Positions 1-5,083 of a stretch of DNA of 5,083 nucleotides are shown here, one piece after another (position 1 is the first letter of the stretch; each line of letters opens with the position of its first letter). The DNA comes from Oscillospiraceae bacterium (GTDB taxonomy: Bacteria; Bacillota; Clostridia; Oscillospirales; Ruminococcaceae): positions 1 through 5,083 of the forward strand of contig JAFPPJ010000021.1 in NCBI GenBank assembly GCA_017410745.1, read 5' to 3'. The position numbers and the translations under genes were made by a program. The notes under the pieces were generated by a model. The model worked only from the letters and a program-made list of their open reading frames with translations. It was not told the DNA's origin and searched no databases.

Positions 1-408
1 ATGCTCAAGAAGCAGTCGGATATCCTGGAATATATCAGGCCTGTGGCTGAAGCAGGAAATATCGACGGCATAGGCATGCAGTCACATCTGAATACGGATG
101 TCAGCCTTTCACTCTATTTTATCGCAATGAAGCGGTACTATGAAGAGCTGGGACTTGAGATACAGGTCACCGAGCTTGATATAGGGCGCAAGGGTCAGGA
201 CAACTGGCGTGACGTACAGGGCGAGTATCACAGGGACTATATGAAGCGCCTGATAGAAGCAAAGAATGAGGGCATTCCTGTTACCTGTGTCACTGTATGG
301 GGACTTTCGGACGGTATGTCATGGCGTGCAAATGAGCTCCCACTGCTCTTTGATGCCGACCTTTCAAGAAAACCCGCTTTCGACGGAATGGCCGAAGCGG
401 CGGAATAA
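1..408 (+). CDS. GH10 endo-1,4-beta-xylanase, C-terminal part (5' end outside window)
   Basis: This is the C-terminal 135 residues of a glycoside hydrolase family 10 enzyme, which cleaves internal beta-1,4 links of xylan with retention of configuration. Visible family marks, numbered from base 1, are GIGMQSH (residues 23-29), VTELDI (56-61) with the expected nucleophile Glu58, and VWGLSDGMSWR (99-109), the conserved Trp-rich strand lining the substrate cleft. It closes with LLFDADLSRKPAF, the usual end of a GH10 barrel, and has no C-terminal carbohydrate-binding module or dockerin. A GH10 barrel is about 300-350 residues, so roughly the first 200, including the acid/base Glu, lie to the left. 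The ATG at base 1 is therefore most likely an internal Met codon. Any signal peptide or N-terminal module is also out of view, so secretion is expected but not seen. The next gene starts 75 nt downstream with no terminator between, so co-transcription is likely. Confidence 0.93.
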   Translation: MLKKQSDILEYIRPVAEAGNIDGIGMQSHLNTDVSLSLYFIAMKRYYEELGLEIQVTELDIGRKGQDNWRDVQGEYHRDYMKRLIEAKNEGIPVTCVTVWGLSDGMSWRANELPLLFDADLSRKPAFDGMAEAAE

Positions 409-418
409 GCCATATAAC

Positions 419-459
419 GCAGCGTTAAGCTGCAAAATATAAAGCAGCGCATATGCTGC
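419..459 (+). repeat. Two tandem GCAGC/GCTGC stem-loops in the xylanase-SBP gap
   Basis: Two similar units lie 25 nt apart. Unit 1 (419-433) is GCAGC, a 5-nt loop GTTAA, then GCTGC. Unit 2 (444-459) is GCAGC, a 6-nt loop GCATAT, then GCTGC. Both have GCAGCG at the left and GCTGCAAA at the right, so they look like an imperfect tandem duplication. Each can form a 5-bp stem. The inner arms (429-433 with 444-448) can pair instead, giving an alternative fold. No U-run follows, so these are not terminators. Possible roles are an RNA processing or stability element that protects the downstream binding protein mRNA, or paired operator sites; the sequence does not decide between them. Confidence 0.55.
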
Positions 460-471
460 AAATCAAAATAT

Positions 472-477
472 GGAGGG
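472..477 (+). promoter_or_regulatory. Ribosome binding site of the binding protein gene
   Basis: GGAGGG sits 6 nt before the ATG at 484, a near-ideal Shine-Dalgarno match and spacing, and it fixes that start. The site lies 12 nt after the second GCAGC/GCTGC hairpin and is left free by it, consistent with strong translation. Confidence 0.85.
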
Positions 478-483
478 CTTTGT

Positions 484-1980
484 ATGAAAACGTTTAACCT
501 CAAGAGGACTATGGCAGGTCTTTCTGCACTGGCACTTACGTTCAGCCTCGCATCCTGCAGCGGTTCATCCGACCCCGGCTCAACACCTGCAGCTACAACA
601 GCAGCTGGCGGCGCCGAGACCCAGGCTCAGGAAGTAGAGACTGCTGAGACCACTACTGCTAAGACAGTTGCTGTCAACGATGCAGAAATGTCCGATGAGC
701 AGATGGATGCTGTAAACTCCGCATCAGAGAAGCTCCGTGACGTTGAGCTCGAGAACAAGGAGATCAAGTGGCTCTGTCACTGGGATCTTAACCCCGACAG
801 CACCGGTAAGTCCATCCCTGTTCCTCTCAGCATGTTCCAGACCAAGTACGGCGGATCCATCAAGTGGTATCCTACTACATGGGACAGCCGTTACAGCGAT
901 CTTTCCACTTACGTTCTCGGCGGCGAGGGCATCGACTTCTTCCAGAGAGATGAGAGCTCCCTTCCCAAGAACATCGTAAGCGGAATGTTCCAGCCCATCG
1001 ATGAGTACATCGACATCGACAGCGAGATCTACGACAACGTAAGAACTGCTATGGATATGTACCAGTTCGGCGGCAAGCACTATGCATTCGTAAATGACGT
1101 TACTGCTGATGCTGCTGTTATCTACAGCGCAGCTACCATCGAAGAGAACGGTCTCGACGATCCTTGGGAGCTCTATCAGAACGGCGAGTGGAACTGGGAT
1201 ACATTCACTTCCATGCTCGAAGAATTCTGCGATCCCGACGCTGAGATGTACGGCCTCGACGGCTGGTGGTCAGAGCGTCCTCTGTACCTCTCCGCAGGTA
1301 TGCCCGCAGTTTCCGGCGGTTCCGGCGGACTTCAGGTAAACCTCATGGATCCCACACTTGAAAAGGCTCAGAACTGGATGTACTCTCTCTATACCAAGGG
1401 TCTTGTATTTGACAAGCAGGTATTCGACTGGTCTCCTCAGGTTCACTTCATGGGCGAAGGCAAGGAGCTCTTCTTCATCTGCGGTACATGGACACTTATG
1501 GCTGATCCTACCACATGGGAGTGCGGCATAGATCCCGAAGAGGTACGTTGGGTACCCGTTCCCTGCCCTGCTGATGCAGAGGAGATCTATCATGCAGCTG
1601 TTGCAGGCGGCTACTGCCTCTGCAAGGGTTCTGCTAACCCTCTCGGCGTTGCTCTTTATGTTGAGTGCGAGCTCGTATCCGGCAGCGACGAAGAGACCAA
1701 GGCTGTAAACCTCCAGAAGCAGAAGGACGACTTCAAGTGGAACGATACTCTTATCGAACAGCTCGAAGAGATCAACAAGGTCGCTCGTGAGCATCCTATC
1801 ATGGAAATGGCAGACGGCGTTTCCTCCGACCTCTCCAGCCTTCTCACTTATGCTGATACAGAAGGTATCAAGGCTTCCATGCATGGTACTGACTGGGCTA
1901 CCACAAGAGAGACTTACAACGATACTGTTGTAATGCTGGTAGATGAGTTCAATGAGCAGCTCGCTGCTGTTGAATCCTGA
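484..1980 (+). CDS. ABC transporter extracellular substrate-binding lipoprotein (carbohydrate type)
   Basis: This is a 498-residue lipoprotein of the extracellular solute-binding protein (family 1-like) group, which captures a sugar or oligosaccharide outside the membrane and hands it to an ABC permease. Residues 1-24 are a lipoprotein signal peptide: Lys/Arg at 2, 7 and 8, a hydrophobic stretch 11-23, and the lipobox LASC (22-25), with Cys25 as the lipidated residue. Residues 26 to about 65 are a Ser/Thr/Ala/Glu-rich linker holding the binding domain off the membrane. The rest (about 90-498) is rich in Trp and Tyr, as in glycan binders; the family call rests on overall style, length and the lipobox rather than one diagnostic motif. 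No permease or ATPase gene is adjacent, and a terminator follows, so the partners must lie elsewhere or upstream. The xylanase next door suggests a xylan-derived ligand, which is inference. Codon choice is strongly biased (17 of 18 Ile codons are ATC), a sign of high expression. Confidence 0.85.
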   Translation: MKTFNLKRTMAGLSALALTFSLASCSGSSDPGSTPAATTAAGGAETQAQEVETAETTTAKTVAVNDAEMSDEQMDAVNSASEKLRDVELENKEIKWLCHWDLNPDSTGKSIPVPLSMFQTKYGGSIKWYPTTWDSRYSDLSTYVLGGEGIDFFQRDESSLPKNIVSGMFQPIDEYIDIDSEIYDNVRTAMDMYQFGGKHYAFVNDVTADAAVIYSAATIEENGLDDPWELYQNGEWNWDTFTSMLEEFCDPDAEMYGLDGWWSERPLYLSAGMPAVSGGSGGLQVNLMDPTLEKAQNWMYSLYTKGLVFDKQVFDWSPQVHFMGEGKELFFICGTWTLMADPTTWECGIDPEEVRWVPVPCPADAEEIYHAAVAGGYCLCKGSANPLGVALYVECELVSGSDEETKAVNLQKQKDDFKWNDTLIEQLEEINKVAREHPIMEMADGVSSDLSSLLTYADTEGIKASMHGTDWATTRETYNDTVVMLVDEFNEQLAAVES

Positions 1981-2000
1981 TCATAAGATATGACACCCGG

Positions 2001-2031
2001 AACGGTGGCTGCACTGCAGCCGCCGTTTTTT
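2001..2031 (+). terminator. Intrinsic terminator after the binding protein gene
   Basis: A 12-bp stem (2001-2012 with 2016-2027) has a 3-nt loop ACT, one G-T wobble (2006/2022) and a GC-rich core, and runs straight into a T-run (2026-2031). It begins 20 nt after the stop codon. There is no A-run on the left side, so it should work only on the + strand. It separates the xylanase/binding-protein unit from the GGDEF unit. Confidence 0.92.
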
Positions 2032-2105
2032 CATCTGTCTTTAGTCTGACTTACTTATGCTATTATGCGTCCGAAGCATATATCGGAAACTTGTGCAAAA
2101 AAGCA

Positions 2106-2143
2106 AAAAATCTGCTGATTTTTACGCAAACCTGCAGATCTGC
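2106..2143. repeat. Two short palindromes upstream of the GGDEF promoter
   Basis: A perfect 7-bp inverted repeat, AAAAATC-TGCT-GATTTTT, spans 2106-2123, and a 10-bp palindrome, GCAGATCTGC, spans 2134-2143. They lie about 30-65 nt upstream of the -35 box, where activators or repressors often bind. They may be operator sites; the first is AT-rich enough to arise by chance. The rest of the 1981-2229 gap, apart from the terminator and the promoter, shows nothing else I can support. Confidence 0.25.
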
Positions 2144-2171
2144 TCTTCGGCGAAAATCGTATCATATGGTA

Positions 2172-2200
2172 TTGCAAATGGGTTTAAAAAGTGATATAAT
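2172..2200 (+). promoter_or_regulatory. Sigma-A type promoter with extended -10 for the GGDEF unit
   Basis: The -35 box TTGCAA (2172-2177) and a perfect -10 box TATAAT (2195-2200) are separated by 17 nt, with TGA directly before the -10 (2192-2194) giving the extended TGn motif. Transcription should start near 2206-2208, leaving a leader of only about 23 nt before the GTG start, too short for a riboswitch. This would drive the GGDEF gene and the fused gene behind it. Confidence 0.82.
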
Positions 2201-2215
2201 TATACAAATGACAGC

Positions 2216-2221
2216 AGGGAG
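2216..2221 (+). promoter_or_regulatory. Ribosome binding site that decides the GTG start at 2230
   Basis: AGGGAG (2216-2221) has 8 nt to the GTG at 2230. An alternative in-frame GTG at 2221 overlaps this site and would have no spacer, so 2230 is the better start. Confidence 0.75.
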
Positions 2222-2229
2222 TGATATCT

Positions 2230-3249
2230 GTGACTCTTCCGGTATCTGCGAAAAAATTATCCTACTTTATCAACAGCTTTATATTGCTGCTGGTCTTCGG
2301 ACTTACGGCATTTTTCGTGGTCTGCGAATTCAAAGCACTCGTATATTTCAGTATCCCTACGATACTTGTGTATCTGTTCAGCTATATCCTCATAGCAAAG
2401 GACAAGCTCTATCATCATGTGTATCTCGTCATATTCTGGATCACGCTGTATATGTGTGTTACCACCGTGTTCCTCGGGTATGGCTGCGGCTTTCATCTGT
2501 ACTGCTTCTCGATGATACCGGTATCCTTTGTCATTGACTATATGGCATACAAGATGAAGGCGGCACGCATAAATGCCAAGTATCTGAGCATCGGCATCGG
2601 CGCTGCGTATATCCTGTGCACTGGTCATGTATCGCGCGCAGGCTCTGTATATACTGTTGAAGATAATGTAGCATCCGTGTTCTGGCTTTTCAATGCGGCG
2701 ACAGTGCTCTTTTTTCTCATATATTTCTCAAACTTTATGATACGTTCGGTCGTAATATCCGATGATAAGCTTGAAAAAGCAGCTATGACCGACCGTCTGA
2801 CAGGACTTTACAACAGGCATTATATACTCAACAGGCTCGATGACCTCAAGGATGACGATATGTATGTGTGCCTTGCTATAGTGGATATAGATGACTTCAA
2901 GAAGATAAACGATGTATACGGTCATAATACGGGCGATGAAGTGCTCAGACGGGTATCGGAGATGATGCGCGAGGAATGCGGCGACTGCATCATAGCAAGA
3001 TGGGGCGGCGAGGAATTCCTGATACTTATGAAGCAGGATGTGGCCTCTGCCGGCAGGACGGCAGAGCATATGCGCGAGAGGATCGCATCCGAGAGCATAC
3101 ACACCGACAGTGATCTTCCGATACACGTCACGGTCACTGTGGGGCTTTCACAGAGGGCTGAGGGCAGATCAATAGACGAATGGACAAAGGATATTGATGA
3201 TAAGCTGTATGTCGGCAAGAACAGCGGCAAGAACAGGGTAGTCATATAG
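2230..3249 (+). CDS. Membrane GGDEF protein, probable diguanylate cyclase
   Basis: This predicted 339-residue membrane enzyme would make cyclic di-GMP from two GTP. The N-terminal half (about residues 10-175) has about six hydrophobic helices, roughly at 11-32, 36-56, 65-85, 89-107, 118-134 and 148-171; I recognise no named sensor domain. A short linker leads to the GGDEF domain, which opens with TDRLTGLYNR (187-196), has the metal/GTP segment VDIDDFKKIND (218-228), then GHNTGDE and the active-site loop RWGGEEF (GGEEF at 259-263), and ends near KNSGKNRV. All key catalytic positions look intact, so activity is expected. The inhibitory RxxD site, normally five residues before GGEEF, is replaced by CGDC, so feedback inhibition through that site is unlikely. 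There is no EAL or HD-GYP domain. The start is the GTG at 2230, chosen by its ribosome binding site. The fused gene downstream begins 8 nt after the stop, so the two are probably co-transcribed. ATA is the main Ile codon (19 of 30), unlike the binding protein gene. Confidence 0.92.
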   Translation: MTLPVSAKKLSYFINSFILLLVFGLTAFFVVCEFKALVYFSIPTILVYLFSYILIAKDKLYHHVYLVIFWITLYMCVTTVFLGYGCGFHLYCFSMIPVSFVIDYMAYKMKAARINAKYLSIGIGAAYILCTGHVSRAGSVYTVEDNVASVFWLFNAATVLFFLIYFSNFMIRSVVISDDKLEKAAMTDRLTGLYNRHYILNRLDDLKDDDMYVCLAIVDIDDFKKINDVYGHNTGDEVLRRVSEMMREECGDCIIARWGGEEFLILMKQDVASAGRTAEHMRERIASESIHTDSDLPIHVTVTVGLSQRAEGRSIDEWTKDIDDKLYVGKNSGKNRVVI

Positions 3250-3253
3250 GGGG
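3248..3253 (+). promoter_or_regulatory. Ribosome binding site overlapping the GGDEF stop codon
   Basis: AGGGGG begins inside the TAG stop codon of the GGDEF gene (3247-3249) and lies 4 nt before the ATG at 3258. Spacing is on the short side. The overlap suggests translational coupling, with ribosomes finishing the first gene and reloading on the second. Confidence 0.65.
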
Positions 3254-3257
3254 ACAT

Positions 3258-4907
3258 ATGAAAGAATACAATGCATTGCCATTATCCGGAAAAAAGTACA
3301 GGCTTGCGGAATCGCCGTTCTACGATCCGAGATATTCACGCCTTTCATGGGTTGACATACCGGAGGGGAAAATATACTCACGCTATGACGACGGCAGGGA
3401 AGAGGTCATAGTGTTGAACGGCGCTGTGGGTGCAGCTGTACCGCTCAGGGATCAGCGCGGGTTCCTTGCAGCAGGACGGGATGGACTGTATATCGCAGGA
3501 AATGACGGTGTATCGCTGCTTTATGACCTGTCGGGAGTATATGCTCCGTATCTGCGCTCGAACGATGCAAAGGCTGACCCTGCGGGCAGACTGTGGTTCG
3601 GTTCCTCCTGTGATGACGATGTGCATGAGGCGCAGGGCGCATTGTATGTGTATGACGGAACAGTGCGCATGATGCAGCCCGATACGAAGATATCAAACGG
3701 CATGGCGTGGAGCCTGTCCCATGACAGATTTTTCTTTTCGGATTCCCTGTACCATGCGGTGTTTGCCTATGACTATGATGTGCAGTCCGGCTGTATATCC
3801 GGAAGACGGGTGCTGTTCGGCGTGCAGAATGGTCTGCCGGATGGCATGTGCATAGACAAGAACGATGATCTGTGGGTCGCAGTATGGGGCGGCAGCCGTG
3901 TGGAATGCCGCAGCGATAAGGGTGAGCTGCTTGCGGTGGTGAACGTACCTGCCCTGAATGTAACATCATGTGCCTTCGGCGGCGATGATATGAGGACTTT
4001 GTATATCACCACATCTGGCGACGGGCTCGGCGGAGAATATGACGGCTGCCTGTTTTATTGCCGCGTGGATGCACAGGGACTCGCACCCGATACTGCAGTT
4101 GTACCTCGGAGGACAGGCACGCTCGGAGCGTTCCCCGCATTCATGCAGCGCAGTGAGAATATCAAACCCTCATGGCAGCAGAACACGCCTGATATAGAAG
4201 GTTATTACTATACCGCAACAGACGGCAGTCAAATGGCTTTCTGGACGTATAAGTCGGACAGGGTGTCGGCAGAGCATACTCATGACTATGATGAGTATAT
4301 GACTGTGGTGAGCGGAGAATATACAGTCACGATAGACGGCACGGAATATGTGCTTCATGCAGGCGATGAACTGTTCATACCAAAGGGCAGCCTTCAGGGC
4401 GGCAGAGTGACGAAGGGCACGCGTTCGATACACGCATTCGGCGGTGAACGTGTAAAGCCGCATCGTATGACCCGTTACTCTTCGGGTATGAAGGATAAGG
4501 TCACAGACTTTCTCGGCGCGGTATTCCTTGAGAGCGGAAAGACCTTTGACATAAACGGAAGACACAGTATATACAATGAAATAGAAGCAAATTTTGAATA
4601 TTTCATTTGTCTTGAGCAAAAGGATGATATTATCGGCACAGCCGCACTCAAACGACTGAACGATACGGACTGTGAGCTGAAGACATTGTATTTGTACAGC
4701 CGCTGTCATGGGCAAGGGCTTGGGCGCGCACTTGCCAGGGCAGTGATAGAAGAGGCAAAGAACCGCGGGTTTGAGCGGATATATCTCGATTCAATGTCGG
4801 GATACGAGAGAGCGATGAAGCTGTACAAGAGTCTCGGATTTACCGCAACGGAGCGGTATAATGACAATGACAAGGCAGATGTGTTCATGGTGCTTGAATT
4901 GATATGA
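3258..4907 (+). CDS. Three-domain protein: SMP-30/gluconolactonase-like propeller, cupin and GNAT acetyltransferase
   Basis: This is one uninterrupted 549-residue chain with three recognisable parts. Residues 1 to about 290 match the SMP-30/regucalcin/gluconolactonase beta-propeller, a metal-dependent lactonase family. The expected metal ligands are present: Glu18 in AESPFYD, Asn147 in SNGMAWS and Asp195 in PDGMCID, plus the substrate-side Asn102 in NDAKADPAGRLW. Residues about 315-395 form a cupin barrel with His340, His342 and Glu346 in EHTHDYDEY; the second motif reads GDELFIPKGSLQGG, with Gln380 where the fourth metal ligand, a His, is usual. Residues about 404-549 form a GNAT N-acetyltransferase, with the acetyl-CoA loop HGQGLG (484-489) and a typical end, YKSLGF then ADVFMVLEL. 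There is no signal peptide or membrane helix, so it is cytoplasmic. No good ribosome binding site precedes the internal Met codons near the cupin (296) or GNAT (404) starts, so one product is likely. The substrate is unknown; a sugar lactone for the propeller is inferred from the family only. Confidence 0.88.
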   Translation: MKEYNALPLSGKKYRLAESPFYDPRYSRLSWVDIPEGKIYSRYDDGREEVIVLNGAVGAAVPLRDQRGFLAAGRDGLYIAGNDGVSLLYDLSGVYAPYLRSNDAKADPAGRLWFGSSCDDDVHEAQGALYVYDGTVRMMQPDTKISNGMAWSLSHDRFFFSDSLYHAVFAYDYDVQSGCISGRRVLFGVQNGLPDGMCIDKNDDLWVAVWGGSRVECRSDKGELLAVVNVPALNVTSCAFGGDDMRTLYITTSGDGLGGEYDGCLFYCRVDAQGLAPDTAVVPRRTGTLGAFPAFMQRSENIKPSWQQNTPDIEGYYYTATDGSQMAFWTYKSDRVSAEHTHDYDEYMTVVSGEYTVTIDGTEYVLHAGDELFIPKGSLQGGRVTKGTRSIHAFGGERVKPHRMTRYSSGMKDKVTDFLGAVFLESGKTFDINGRHSIYNEIEANFEYFICLEQKDDIIGTAALKRLNDTDCELKTLYLYSRCHGQGLGRALARAVIEEAKNRGFERIYLDSMSGYERAMKLYKSLGFTATERYNDNDKADVFMVLELI

Positions 4908-4969
4908 AATGGATATCATATCGCAAAAAATGGTCAGTATACACCAAAATTGCTGTCTGCAAAAACAAA

Positions 4970-5009
4970 AAAGAATGCCCGGCATTTGAGGCTATGCCGG
5001 GCATTCTTT
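4970..5009. terminator. Hairpin terminator after the fused gene, better formed for the - strand
   Basis: A perfect 16-bp stem (4970-4985 with 4994-5009) encloses the 8-nt loop TTGAGGCT. On the + strand the T-rich tail is short (ATTCTTTC). On the - strand the hairpin is followed by a much better U-tract, complementary to the A-rich stretch 4961-4972. It probably ends the GGDEF/fused-gene unit on the + strand, about 60 nt after its stop, and may also stop transcripts arriving from a convergent gene beyond the right edge. Confidence 0.8.
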
Positions 5010-5083
5010 CGGAGAAAAATCAGTATAAGAAAAGAGAATGCAGATAGATTTTAGTTAAACTGTATCCGTTCATTTCTTGATTA

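Noticed and set aside
1..3. ATG at base 1 as the true start of the first gene
   Set aside because: The protein begins inside a GH10 barrel, about 200 residues short of a full domain, and no upstream sequence is available to show a ribosome binding site.
1270..1884. 204-residue antisense frame inside the binding protein gene
   Set aside because: It is opposite a strongly codon-biased, clearly coding gene; its length comes from that bias and the translation resembles no family.
2001..2143. GCTGC/GCAGC words shared by the gap at 419-459, the terminator stem and the palindrome at 2134-2143 as one regulator's sites
   Set aside because: Spacing and orientation differ in each case, and the terminator use is explained by the stem itself; chance reuse of a short GC-rich word is enough.
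2221..2229. GTG at 2221 as the GGDEF protein start
   Set aside because: It overlaps the Shine-Dalgarno AGGGAG, leaving no spacer; the GTG at 2230 has 8 nt spacing.
2091..2537. 148-residue + strand frame overlapping the start of the GGDEF gene
   Set aside because: It crosses the promoter and the GGDEF ribosome binding site, has no ribosome binding site of its own and shows no recognisable protein features; the overlapping GGDEF frame is clearly coding.
4143..4469. Internal starts giving separate cupin or GNAT proteins
   Set aside because: Met codons occur at 4143 and 4467, but neither has a well-spaced ribosome binding site (a GGAG lies 14 nt before 4143), so a single long product is more likely.
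3445..4715. Antisense frames of 174 and 181 residues (3445-3969, 4170-4715) under the fused gene
   Set aside because: They lie opposite recognisable propeller, cupin and GNAT coding sequence, and their translations are rich in His, Arg, Cys and Ser without domain signal.

Overview
The window looks like chromosomal DNA of a plant-fibre-degrading, low-to-mid-GC Gram-positive bacterium of the Clostridia, most like Ruminococcus. This rests on a glycoside hydrolase family 10 xylanase tail, a lipoprotein sugar-binding protein with a Thr/Ala/Glu-rich linker, AGGAGG-type ribosome binding sites and compact spacing. The genus is an inference from protein style, not a database match.

Layout, all genes on the + strand: (1) 1-408 is the C-terminal third of a GH10 endo-xylanase whose start lies to the left of the window. 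(2) After a 75-nt gap holding two tandem GCAGC/GCTGC stem-loops comes an ABC-type substrate-binding lipoprotein (484-1980), closed by a strong intrinsic terminator (2001-2031). (3) A 249-nt intergenic region ends in a near-consensus promoter with an extended -10 (2172-2200). (4) That promoter drives a six-helix membrane GGDEF protein, a probable diguanylate cyclase (2230-3249, GTG start). (5) Eight bases downstream is a 549-residue protein (3258-4907) that reads as three domains in one chain: an SMP-30/gluconolactonase-like beta-propeller, a cupin and a GNAT acetyltransferase. (6) A 16-bp perfect hairpin (4970-5009) ends the unit, and the last ~70 bases hold no gene I can support.

How the genes may work together: the xylanase and the binding protein form a plausible capture pair. 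The enzyme releases xylo-oligosaccharides and the lipoprotein binds them or a related glycan, although no permease or ATPase gene is in view. The codon choice of the binding protein gene differs sharply from its neighbours and suggests very high expression. The second unit couples a membrane c-di-GMP-making enzyme, probably not product-inhibited, to a soluble multidomain protein with a predicted lactonase/hydrolase metal site. The fused protein and its co-transcription with the cyclase are the least ordinary things in the window. I see no mobile element, CRISPR array, tRNA or rRNA.
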